Translations under genes and position numbers: made by a program
The notes under the pieces: model-generated
Seen by the model: the letters and a program-made list of their open reading frames with translations, nothing else
The model's database searches: none
What the model was told of the DNA's origin: nothing
DNA from: JAVBNN01 sp031551525
Lineage (GTDB): Bacteria > Bacillota > Negativicutes > Acidaminococcales > JAISLQ01
Reading direction: 5' to 3'
DNA length: 64,000 nucleotides
Assembly: GCA_031551525.1 (NCBI GenBank)
Contig: JAVBNN010000013.1
Location: forward strand, 1 to 64,000
Shown: positions 15,829-22,869 of the stretch, piece after piece
Layout: every line of letters begins with the position of its first letter
Position numbering within the stretch: position 1 is the stretch's first letter

Positions 15829-16029
15829 ATTAACGGCTCCTTTAGTTGTTTTAAAAAGAAATTTTCTTTGTTTTACAACAAAATCCCTGCTTATATCGGT
15901 GGGGATTTTAATTTTTTTCATGTAAGTATAGAAAGATTTTGCTATATAAAGGCGATGGGGCGAGAAACTTGGCGAAAAAAAACATGAAGCCCGGATGCTT
16001 TTTTTAGTAATATAAGTGTACGGAAGGTG

Positions 16030-16056
16030 TTGACTGCGGTATAATTAGATTATAAT
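16030..16056 (+). promoter_or_regulatory. Probable promoter of the encapsulin operon
   Basis: TTGACT at 16030-16035 and TATAAT at 16051-16056 with a short 15-bp spacer, about 80 bp before the first start codon. The spacer is shorter than ideal, so activation or a shifted -10 is possible. Confidence 0.55.
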
Positions 16057-16064
16057 TAATATTA
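16050..16064. promoter_or_regulatory. PerR/Fur-like box overlapping the encapsulin -10
   Basis: TTATAATTAATATTA matches 12 of 14 defined positions of the Firmicutes PerR box (TTATAAT-N-ATTATAA) and covers the -10 hexamer. Peroxide or iron control would suit an iron-storage compartment. The region is AT-rich, so chance similarity is possible. Confidence 0.35.
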
Positions 16065-16138
16065 AGAAAGTTGTTTTCTGGCAAAACAATTATTTTGAAA
16101 GAAACGACTTTAACGCAGTAGCAAAGGAGGAGTATGCG

Positions 16139-16312
16139 ATGGATGAAAACAATAAACTCAAAAAAGAGGCAGAAGCGCCGCTTTTACACGAGGTAAATCT
16201 GATAAAACCGGCCAATGTAAACGGGAAAATTGTAAAAGTGGATAGTATCGAGGAAAAAAATGAGAAGGACGACATCATTTGTTCCGCGGATTTTAGCGAT
16301 GGCTGTAAATAA
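16139..16312 (+). CDS. 57-aa protein of unknown function, first gene of the encapsulin operon
   Basis: A small hydrophilic, charged protein starting MDENNKLKKEAEAPLLHEV and ending ICSADFSDGCK with two cysteines seven residues apart. An AAAGGAGG site lies eight bases upstream; a competing out-of-frame ATG at 16134 is too close to that site. Same strand as, and 42 bp before, the encapsulated ferritin gene with no terminator between. I recognise no family and see no cargo-targeting tail. Possibilities are a minor cargo, a redox or metal-handling partner using the Cys pair, or a peptide unrelated to the shell. Confidence 0.65.
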   Translation: MDENNKLKKEAEAPLLHEVNLIKPANVNGKIVKVDSIEEKNEKDDIICSADFSDGCK

Positions 16313-16354
16313 CCAAAATAGAGAATATTCCAAAATGGACAAGGAGGGCTTTTG

Positions 16355-16705
16355 ATGAGTTATTACGAACCGTACTCAGAACTTTCTACTTCAGCAAAGG
16401 ATGTCGGGAGGGTCATTACCAGCCTGCGCGAAGAACTCGAAGCGATCGATTATTACAACCAAAGGGCAGATGTCACCAAAGACTCTACGGTAGCCGGGCT
16501 GATGATCCACAATCGCAACGAAGAGATCGAACATGCCGTTATGCTTATCGAATGGCTGAGAAGGACTATACCGGAATTCGACAAAGAATTGCGTCAATAC
16601 CTGTTTACCGAAGGATCCCTTCTGGAAATGGAAGAAGGAGCGGCCGGAGGCGAAGGTGGTGGCGGGGGACCGGCGTCGCTGGGAATAGGTTCTTTAAAGA
16701 AATAG
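16355..16705 (+). CDS. Encapsulated ferritin-like protein (EncFtn), encapsulin cargo
   Basis: A 116-aa helical ferroxidase. The expected ferroxidase-centre residues align by spacing: Glu27, Glu57 and His60, with Tyr33/Tyr34 near the entry site (REELEAIDYY and NEEIEH). A Gly-rich linker (about 98-106) leads to the C-terminal ASLGIGSLKK, the cargo-loading peptide that docks inside the shell. It oxidises Fe(II) for mineral storage within the nanocompartment. ATG 16355 is chosen for the AAGGAGG site seven bases upstream. Confidence 0.93.
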   Translation: MSYYEPYSELSTSAKDVGRVITSLREELEAIDYYNQRADVTKDSTVAGLMIHNRNEEIEHAVMLIEWLRRTIPEFDKELRQYLFTEGSLLEMEEGAAGGEGGGGGPASLGIGSLKK

Positions 16706-16750
16706 TTTTTTGTGGTTTTAGCGCATGACAAATAAAAGGAGGCATTATTT

Positions 16751-17557
16751 ATGAGTTTATTTGGACGTGACTTGGCTCCGGTCAGCCAAGCGGCTTTGGC
16801 GGAGATAGATACACAGGCGGCGCGCATTATCCGCGCCCAGCTTTCGGTAAGGCGTTTTGCCGATGTCAGCGGCCCCCAAGGTTTAGAGTTTGCGGCAGTT
16901 TCTCTGGGGCGTCTGCACGAAGAAAAGTGCGATGTAAAAGATGTATGCCTGGGCGTGCGCTCTGTGTTGCCCTTGGTGGAGAGCCGCATATCTTTTGAAC
17001 TTGAGCAATGGGAACTGCACAACATAGACCGCGGCGTGAAAGACCCCGACCTGGCAGCCCTTGAGGCGGCTGCGGAGAAGATCGCAGCGCTCGAAGAACA
17101 CATACTCTACAATGGCCACGCTAAGACCGGCATCAAAGGCCTGGTGGCTTCCTGCGAAAACAAACCGGTTGACCTTGTGGCTAAAGACACGGAAAAATTT
17201 ACCGGCGCGCTACAGGCCGCCATCGTCAAAATGAAAATAAAAGACGGCATCGGCGGGCCATACGCATTGGTTGGCGGAGCCAAATTGCAGGCTGCGCTTG
17301 GCCGGATAGAAAGTAATCGTACACTGTACAGCGCGGTAAAAAAATTTACCGAAGTAGACGAGATCATCTATAGTCCGCATTATGACGGGGCTTTCCTGGT
17401 ATCAAAACGCGGCGGCGATTTCGAGCTGACACTCGGTTTTGATTACACAGTGGGTTATAATTGCGTTAAAGGCAAAATGCTGGAATTTTTTATCGGCGAA
17501 TCCTTCACCTTCCAGGTGATCGAACCGAGGGCTTATACGCCGCTCGTGCTGAAATAA
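16751..17557 (+). CDS. Family 1 encapsulin shell protein
   Basis: A 268-aa HK97-fold shell protein (linocin M18-like). It has the N-terminal LFGRDLAPVSQAALAEID, then ARIIRAQLSVRRFADVSGPQG, the LEEHILYNGHAKTGIKGL E-loop region and the C-terminal DYTVGYNCVKGKMLEFFIGESFTFQV. It self-assembles into an icosahedral compartment around the EncFtn cargo encoded 45 bp upstream. A strong AAAAGGAGG site precedes the ATG, and a terminator follows at 17568, so it is the last gene of a three-gene operon. Confidence 0.96.
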   Translation: MSLFGRDLAPVSQAALAEIDTQAARIIRAQLSVRRFADVSGPQGLEFAAVSLGRLHEEKCDVKDVCLGVRSVLPLVESRISFELEQWELHNIDRGVKDPDLAALEAAAEKIAALEEHILYNGHAKTGIKGLVASCENKPVDLVAKDTEKFTGALQAAIVKMKIKDGIGGPYALVGGAKLQAALGRIESNRTLYSAVKKFTEVDEIIYSPHYDGAFLVSKRGGDFELTLGFDYTVGYNCVKGKMLEFFIGESFTFQVIEPRAYTPLVLK

Positions 17558-17567
17558 CGAAAACATT

Positions 17568-17607
17568 AAGTCCCACCGTCCTGTTGGGCGGAGGGACTTA
17601 TCTTTTT
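17568..17607 (+). terminator. Terminator of the encapsulin operon
   Basis: AAGTCCC pairs with GGGACTT, with inner CC/GG pairing, followed by ATCTTTTT; it lies 10 bp after the encapsulin stop. Confidence 0.8.
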
Positions 17608-17753
17608 GTGAACAGTTTTTATGTTAGCAGAAAAATGCCAGGAGAGCTTCCCGTTTAAAAGCGTAGGCAGGGCAAGCGTCGATCAGGGGGAGAGCTGTTT
17701 CAACTATAGAGGCAAGTCAAAATGGGCGAGGGGAAAGGTAGTAAGCAAGACGA

Positions 17754-18080
17754 TCAGTTGCTATCTATATATTTATAATTAAGTTTTTTTATCTTTTTCG
17801 AGGTGAATGACCAGTCCACCAAATTTTTAATAAGGCGCGGCGTAGCTTCCTGTCCTTTTACAGGTGTTTCCAGCCACTGCCATTGTAGGCCGGCCTCCGG
17901 AAGATCGCTGAATTCGCGTCCTTTTACTATTATGAGGTCGCTGCCCAAGAGATAGCTTATATAAAATGTTTCGTCAGCCGAAAAAATATCTAAAAATGTG
18001 TGTCCGGCTAATGTAGTTGAATTTTGCTGCAGGGCCCAGTAAAAAATTCGGCCGTTTATGATAAGCTCGTGTTTTTTCAT
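17754..18080 (-). CDS. Hypothetical protein, 108 aa
   Basis: A soluble protein starting MKKHELIINGRIFYWALQQN, rich in aromatic residues, with a basic C-terminal tail (KKIKKLNYKYIDSN). I recognise no family and see no signal peptide or membrane helix. The upstream region has no strong GGAGG. It stands alone on the minus strand between the encapsulin operon and a DUF1877 gene; the 17608-17753 gap holds nothing recognisable. Confidence 0.6.
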   Translation of the reverse strand: MKKHELIINGRIFYWALQQNSTTLAGHTFLDIFSADETFYISYLLGSDLIIVKGREFSDLPEAGLQWQWLETPVKGQEATPRLIKNLVDWSFTSKKIKKLNYKYIDSN

Positions 18081-18222
18081 ATTGCAAACCTTAATACCAG
18101 GGAAAATCCCGAATTTGATATGCTGCTTGAATTATAACAAAATCTGTGCTTTACAGTAATAGAAAAAAGGCGCAAAAGCACTTTATTTATTAAAAATATT
18201 AAAGAACGGCGAAACGCACACC

Positions 18223-18732
18223 TTATAAATCAACGGTAAATATGACATATAATCCGGCCTGGGCGGCGCGCCGGTAAAAATTTTTCATCTGTACAAACCA
18301 TTTGTAACTATAATCTAGGTCGTCAAAACCAAGCTGATACTCATAATCATCCATGTCGATATGCGAGTAGCCCGCTTTAAAATCGTTTTCGCTAAAGTTA
18401 GAGAGGGCAGCGGAAATATCCGCGGTCTCGCCGGGCGTTTTGAGGCTAATAAGATAGTCGTCGTTATTTTCATCCCCAAGCAAGAGTTCGCCGCCCAAGA
18501 CAGCGTGACTGAGGGGGTATTCACCATTATCCCAAAACAGCAGTCCATCGGTCAGGGCTCGGTGAATAGCGTCCCAGGCCTTATCGGTTTCCGCCAAATA
18601 TTTCGGCTGTTGTTCAAAAAAATAGTCTTCTAGTTCATTCAATATAAACGCTGACCGCTGTTTGCGAGGCAAACCTTTGAGTTTTTTGGCAGTTTGTTCG
18701 TTTATGGCAAAGTGTGTGCCGCGCCTGGCCAT
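18223..18732 (-). CDS. DUF1877 (YfbM-like) family protein
   Basis: A 169-aa soluble protein with features of DUF1877/YfbM: LAETDKAWDAIHRALTDG, YPLSHAVLGGELLL, and a C-terminal LDYSYKWFVQMKNFYRRAA. Function of the family is not established. The ATG at 18732 has a GGAGG eight bases upstream; the longer frame to 18792 lacks a site. The N-terminus (MARRGTHFAINEQTAKKLKG) is basic. Confidence 0.8.
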   Translation of the reverse strand: MARRGTHFAINEQTAKKLKGLPRKQRSAFILNELEDYFFEQQPKYLAETDKAWDAIHRALTDGLLFWDNGEYPLSHAVLGGELLLGDENNDDYLISLKTPGETADISAALSNFSENDFKAGYSHIDMDDYEYQLGFDDLDYSYKWFVQMKNFYRRAAQAGLYVIFTVDL

Positions 18733-18832
18733 ACTAGCTTCCTCCCGGTTAGTTTTATGTCGTATAATGCAATTTATTTTATCATAAGGCAAATATTATT
18801 ACAAAGATTATCGGCGACACAACGATTAAACG

Positions 18833-18868
18833 CCAGAGGGATAGCACGTCGCCGCGCTATCCCTCTGG
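18833..18868. other. Isolated perfect 13-bp stem-loop
   Basis: CCAGAGGGATAGC and GCTATCCCTCTGG form a perfect stem around a 10-nt loop. Neither side has a T-run, so it is not a normal intrinsic terminator. It lies about 100 bp after the HTH gene at 18971 and before the DUF1877 start. Confidence 0.6.
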
Positions 18869-18970
18869 TCACACCCCTACAAAAACAAGCAAAGCATTAT
18901 GAAACTTTTATAAAAACAATCAAAATGGTATAAACGGATATATTAACAGCTTAATGTTTTCAGGGATATT

Positions 18971-19198
18971 TCAAGGATCCTGGTCGCTGACCAATTCTCC
19001 CACATCTATAGAGAGGGTTTTGGCGATAGTAAGAATGACTGAAAGAGACACACCCTTTTTACAGTTGCCGCGTTCGATACGCGACAGGTATGATGTACTG
19101 ATGCCTGCTTTAAAAGAAAGCTCTTCCTGGGTATAGCTGCGCAGTTTTCTGTGATATGCGATTTTCAGGCCTATCTGCCTGTATTTATCAGTAAACAT
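18971..19198 (-). CDS. Small XRE-family HTH transcriptional regulator
   Basis: A 75-aa protein consisting almost only of a Cro/C1-type HTH: IAYHRKLRSYTQEELSFKAG, ISTSYLSRIERG, then LSVILTIAKTLSIDVGELV. It probably dimerises and acts as a repressor, perhaps of itself. No target or partner gene is adjacent; the 19199-19443 stretch upstream shows no gene. Confidence 0.85.
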   Translation of the reverse strand: MFTDKYRQIGLKIAYHRKLRSYTQEELSFKAGISTSYLSRIERGNCKKGVSLSVILTIAKTLSIDVGELVSDQDP

Positions 19199-19443
19199 TA
19201 TCCAACACCTTGTAAAAAGTTACTGTCTAAGTATATTATTAAACATCGCCAAACTATTGTGTATATCCCATATGGCCTAGTATTCGCAATAATAGTCCTA
19301 GTTTTGTGTTTTACATTAAAAAATCGCGATTATTAAATAAATTTTAATACAAAAACCAATATACTTGTTTAGCTGCCGGAACAATAGGAAACCACTGTCC
19401 ATGTTGGTAATTTGCGCAGCTTTATGTTCAAGAATAACCTTGA

Positions 19444-19482
19444 AAAATAAAAAAACACGGCACAAGCGATGCCATGTTTTTT
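19444..19482 (-). terminator. Terminator of the Ser/Thr kinase gene
   Basis: On the minus strand AAACATGGC pairs with GCCGTGTTT (one G-T pair) around a 9-nt loop, followed by a run of seven T. Confidence 0.85.
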
Positions 19483-19494
19483 AAATACGGCCAT

Positions 19495-20265
19495 TTATTT
19501 AAAGTATAATAAAAAAAGAACGGACAAGGCCGCCAGAACGGCTGTCAATAAATAATATATGAGTTTGCGCGGTTTTTTTATTATAGCTTTAGCCAGCTCT
19601 TCAACATTTTGGTAGCGGTCTTTGGGGTCGAGATGGGTGCATTTGACGATAACAGATAAGAGGCGCCCTTTGTATGATGCCCCGAGCAACGCTTTGAGCG
19701 TGCTGCCCAGAGAAAATATATCACTGCGTTCGTCTGTTTGGGCAAAGCCGTACTGTTCGGGTGACGCATAGCCCTGCGTGCCTAAAATGCGCGTATCCTG
19801 CTCGGCATCGTTTTTTTCTATACGCGCCGCGTCAAAGTCGATAAGTTTTACATTGCCATCGCTGGTCAAAAGGATATTGGCCGGTTTTATGTCGCGGTGG
19901 AGTATGCCCCATGAATGAAGTATTTGAAGGCCATCACATATTTGCAAAGCGATACTGGCCACCAGTTCTTCTGAAAGAGGGCCTCTGTCATGCAAAATCT
20001 CCTCCAGATTGGGCGCGTTGACATACTCTTCTACCGTGACAGTCTGCCCGTCTTTCTCGGATATATATATTATCCGCGGCCAGAGTTTGTGCCGCAGTTC
20101 TTTAAGTCTCCGGTAAGGCAGTTTGTCGCCGCTGCTGTATTTTATGACATACAGGCAGCCGGTGCTTTTCTCGGAAACCAGGACGACCTTGCCTTTATCG
20201 CTTTGGTGGAGAGTTTTTATCGGCTCATATGTTTCAGATAAATATTGCTGCGTAAAATTATCCAT
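19495..20265 (-). CDS. Membrane-anchored eukaryotic-type Ser/Thr protein kinase
   Basis: A 256-aa kinase with catalytic loop HRDIKPAN (123-130), DFD metal motif (143-145), activation segment GTQGYASPEQ (162-171) and the invariant Lys in YVIKY (about 42). The glycine-rich loop is degenerate (HQSDKGKVVLV). One C-terminal transmembrane helix (about 235-254) anchors it with the kinase domain cytosolic and no external sensor domain, unlike PASTA kinases. It is divergent from an HTH gene 66 bp away, suggesting paired regulation; that link is inference. Confidence 0.9.
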   Translation of the reverse strand: MDNFTQQYLSETYEPIKTLHQSDKGKVVLVSEKSTGCLYVIKYSSGDKLPYRRLKELRHKLWPRIIYISEKDGQTVTVEEYVNAPNLEEILHDRGPLSEELVASIALQICDGLQILHSWGILHRDIKPANILLTSDGNVKLIDFDAARIEKNDAEQDTRILGTQGYASPEQYGFAQTDERSDIFSLGSTLKALLGASYKGRLLSVIVKCTHLDPKDRYQNVEELAKAIIKKPRKLIYYLLTAVLAALSVLFLLYFK

Positions 20266-20331
20266 GTATTCACCTTGTTATATTCATTTATATATAATAT
20301 CATTTTAACATAACAACAGGAGAAAGTAGAT

Positions 20332-20757
20332 ATGAAAAAAAAAGATACCGGCGTTTTATCTGGAGAGTTGGAACGGATAAAGGATATCGGCGACTTTATC
20401 GTCAACAATGAAGAGCAGTTTACCAAGTATACCCTGGCGGAATATCTTGATAAGCTGTTGCAGGAAAAAAAACTCTCCAAAGCCGAAGTGATAAAGGCCT
20501 CAGGGCTTAACCAAGTCTATGGCTACCATATTTTTGCCGGCAGCCGGAAACCCTCGCGCAACAAGGTGCTTGCCTTTGCTTTGGCTATGGGCCTCGGCCA
20601 TAAGGAAGCCCAATACCTGCTTCAATATGCTGGAGTAACCAATCTTTACGTGCGCAACAAACGCGATAGCGTAGTAATATTTGCCTTAAACAAAAAACTT
20701 GGAGTTATAGCGGCCAACCAGATACTGTTCGACTTGGGCGAAGAACTGATCGAATAA
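20332..20757 (+). CDS. HTH-domain protein divergent from the Ser/Thr kinase
   Basis: A 141-aa soluble protein. Residues 35-100 contain an XRE-like HTH (YLDKLLQEKKLSKAEVIKA, GLNQVYGYHIFAG, RKPSRNKVLAFALAMGL). The C-terminal part (KRDSVVIFALNKKLGVIAAN) is a conserved-looking helical region. An AGGAG site precedes the ATG. It may be the transcriptional target or substrate of the adjacent kinase, but nothing in the sequence proves this. Confidence 0.75.
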   Translation: MKKKDTGVLSGELERIKDIGDFIVNNEEQFTKYTLAEYLDKLLQEKKLSKAEVIKASGLNQVYGYHIFAGSRKPSRNKVLAFALAMGLGHKEAQYLLQYAGVTNLYVRNKRDSVVIFALNKKLGVIAANQILFDLGEELIE

Positions 20758-20770
20758 ATATTTAACACCA

Positions 20771-20812
20771 AAAAAACCGTACCAGACTTATTAAAATCCG
20801 GTACGGTTTTTA
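20771..20812. terminator. Bidirectional terminator
   Basis: AAAAACCGTACC and GGTACGGTTTTT form a perfect stem between the HTH gene (plus) and the convergent secreted-protein gene (minus), with T-runs in both directions. Confidence 0.88.
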
Positions 20813-20831
20813 ACTTTAACTTATAATATTG

Positions 20832-21419
20832 TCACAAATAGGGGACCGTGGTGTTTTCAAAGGTTTTAAGCAGTTTTTTCAGTGCGGGACGCGCTTTTAG
20901 CGGCACACCGCTATCGATGAAGTTTACATAGTTATAGCCGGGTTGACCGGCGGCCAATGTCCTGGTGTCGGCGCGTAATACCAGATTGTTGTCTTTGTAG
21001 CTGCCGGCGGCGTTTTTTGAATAAGTAGATATGTAGACAACAGTTGTAAGAGCTGCACTGTATTTGTCACTATAAAAGCTGACAGATTTATTGTTGAGAA
21101 GGAACTGGTTGATGCTTGGCTGCTGCGTATTGTCTTTGGCTATGCCGTCAGCCAGGGCGGCGAGACCAGCCTGACTTTCTTTAAGATCAGGCGTATATAT
21201 GAGCATATTATATTTTTCTTTGGGAAAAGACTCCTCCATGTTTTTTTCCAGACGCGCCATCAAGTCAGGGCTATTTTTTAACGTAGGGTCTGTGACGAGG
21301 ACGAGAACTAAATGATTGGCCAATTTGCGTTTGGCCAGTTCATCTTCTATTGGCATAGCCGAAACTACATTGAAAGAAAACAAAAACAGGAGAATAAAAG
21401 CAAAAGCCGTTTTTTTCAT
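20832..21419 (-). CDS. Secreted protein of unknown function, 195 aa
   Basis: It has a clear Sec signal peptide (MKKTAFAFILLFLFSFNVVSA, cleavage after about residue 21) followed by a soluble domain of about 174 aa starting MPIEDELAKRKLANHLVLVLV. No lipobox and no membrane helix in the mature part. I recognise no family. It is exported to the periplasm and has its own terminator downstream. Confidence 0.7.
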   Translation of the reverse strand: MKKTAFAFILLFLFSFNVVSAMPIEDELAKRKLANHLVLVLVTDPTLKNSPDLMARLEKNMEESFPKEKYNMLIYTPDLKESQAGLAALADGIAKDNTQQPSINQFLLNNKSVSFYSDKYSAALTTVVYISTYSKNAAGSYKDNNLVLRADTRTLAAGQPGYNYVNFIDSGVPLKARPALKKLLKTFENTTVPYL

Positions 21420-21580
21420 GGTAAAAGCCCCCTTACGGATGTTATGCTCTTATTATAACAAAAAAATTTCATAGGTAGCAATTGTATTTAACGTAGTAAC
21501 AAAAAACATGTTCTATTTTTGTTTTTGACCATCAAAGCGTTACTTTTGATTTTTTCTTGCCGGATTGAGATAGTAAAGCC

Positions 21581-21609
21581 TTGTTTTATAAATTGATAGA
21601 GTTTAGAAT
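21581..21609 (+). promoter_or_regulatory. Probable promoter of the Fe-type ABC transporter operon
   Basis: TTGTTT and TAGAAT with a 17-bp spacer, about 100 bp upstream of the first binding-protein start. The resulting 5' leader contains the palindrome at 21625-21653. Confidence 0.5.
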
Positions 21610-21624
21610 TAGAATATGTTTGAG

Positions 21625-21653
21625 GCAAATAATATGACCCAAGTATTATTTGC
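21625..21653. promoter_or_regulatory. Perfect 10-bp inverted repeat upstream of the ABC transporter operon
   Basis: GCAAATAATA and TATTATTTGC flank a 9-bp spacer, 59 bp before the first binding-protein ATG. It could be an operator for a metal-responsive repressor or an RNA hairpin in the leader. It does not match the classic Fur box closely. Confidence 0.55.
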
Positions 21654-21712
21654 TTGGTAAAATATGGGTATAAATGCAGTACTATATCAAATTTTTAGGG
21701 GGAAGATGCAAA

Positions 21713-22774
21713 ATGTTCTTATCTAGGAAAACTTTTATTGTGATGTTGGCCATGCTTTTAGCTGTTTGCGTAGCCTTGGCCGGTTGCGGCGGGGGAGACA
21801 AAAAACCGGCGGCTCCGGCTGACAAACCGGCGGCAACTGCCAAAGTTGACGGTAAAGTAATGATTTACAGTTCCATCTATCCCGATATCATTGATTTGGT
21901 AAAACCAGCTATCAAGAAGAATTTCCCGAATCTCGAAGTGAACTGGTTCCAGGGCGGCACGGAAAAGGTAATGGCTAAAATGGCCGGCGAGATGGAAGCC
22001 AAGAAAGTTGCTGCCGATCTTTTGATGGTGGCCGACCCGTCCTATTACTTGACGCTCAAAGGCCAGAAGATGCTGATGAACTATGTTTCTCCAGAAGCCA
22101 AGGAAGTAATAATGGGCAAAGACAAAGACGGCGCATGGACGGCAGTGCGCGTCAACAACATGATCATCGCCTACAACACCACTAAACTTAAAGCAGAAGA
22201 AGCCCCGAAAAGCTGGAAAGACCTGACCGATCCGAAATGGAAAGGCAAAATAGCCATGCCTAACCCGCTTTTGTCGGGTACCGCCTATGTGGCTGTAGCG
22301 GCTCTCGCCGACAAATACGGCTGGGAATATTTTGACAAACTCAAAGCCAATGGCCTTAAAGTAGAAGAAGGCAACTCAGCTATCCAAAACAAACTGTTGA
22401 CCGGCGAATATCTGGCGGTCATGATCCTTGAGGAAAACATCCTGAAAATGATTGAAACCAAAAAAGAACCGGTCAAGGTTATATACCCTGAAGACGGCGT
22501 AGTCACCATCCCCAGCCCGATCGGCATAGTAGCCGGCACGCAGAACCCGGCCGGCGCCAAGGCCATGGTAGACTACTGGCTCTCAAAGGAAGGTCAAAAA
22601 GCGGTTGTTTCCGGTTGGATGCACTCGGTACGCGCTGACGTGGCACCGCCTAAAGGCGCTCCGAACATTAAAGATATCGCCGCAAAAGCTATCCCGCTGA
22701 ATTGGGAAAAATTCTCCAAAGAAAAAGAGACCTACAAAGAGAATTTCCGCGTACGGGTGATGGAAAAGAAGTAA
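21713..22774 (+). CDS. Fe(III)-type ABC transporter substrate-binding lipoprotein (copy 1)
   Basis: A 353-aa periplasmic binding protein with lipobox VALAGC and a Pro/Ala-rich linker. The mature part begins KVMIYSSIYPDIIDLVKPA, as in FbpA/AfuA-type proteins. WKDLTDPKWKGKIAMPNP, SAIQNKLLTGEYLAVMI and IPSPIGIVAGTQNP are family motifs. It delivers ligand to the downstream permease and ATPase. The ligand is probably ferric iron, but phosphonates or polyamines are possible in the same superfamily. ATG 21713 is chosen for the GGGGGA site. It is a close paralogue of the next gene. Confidence 0.88.
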   Translation: MFLSRKTFIVMLAMLLAVCVALAGCGGGDKKPAAPADKPAATAKVDGKVMIYSSIYPDIIDLVKPAIKKNFPNLEVNWFQGGTEKVMAKMAGEMEAKKVAADLLMVADPSYYLTLKGQKMLMNYVSPEAKEVIMGKDKDGAWTAVRVNNMIIAYNTTKLKAEEAPKSWKDLTDPKWKGKIAMPNPLLSGTAYVAVAALADKYGWEYFDKLKANGLKVEEGNSAIQNKLLTGEYLAVMILEENILKMIETKKEPVKVIYPEDGVVTIPSPIGIVAGTQNPAGAKAMVDYWLSKEGQKAVVSGWMHSVRADVAPPKGAPNIKDIAAKAIPLNWEKFSKEKETYKENFRVRVMEKK

Positions 22775-22804
22775 CAGCACGGAATATTTTAAACCGATTT
22801 GCTT

Positions 22805-22827
22805 GCAGGAAAAAAAGTTTTTTCTGC
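22805..22827 (+). other. Stem-loop between the two binding-protein genes
   Basis: GCAG-AAAAAA and TTTTTT-CTGC arms form an A/U-rich hairpin in the 95-bp gap. It may protect the 3' end of the upstream message, as often seen after binding-protein genes, but is not a strong terminator. Confidence 0.4.
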
Positions 22828-22869
22828 GAATATTTAAAATGTAAAAAACTTTAAGGAGGCGGATCAAGA

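Larger units (their letters stand above)
15829..16138. other. Divergent intergenic region with encapsulin operon promoter
   Basis: About 310 AT-rich bases between the EamA gene (minus) and the encapsulin operon (plus). It contains the promoter and PerR-like box listed separately. No further gene is seen. Confidence 0.6.
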
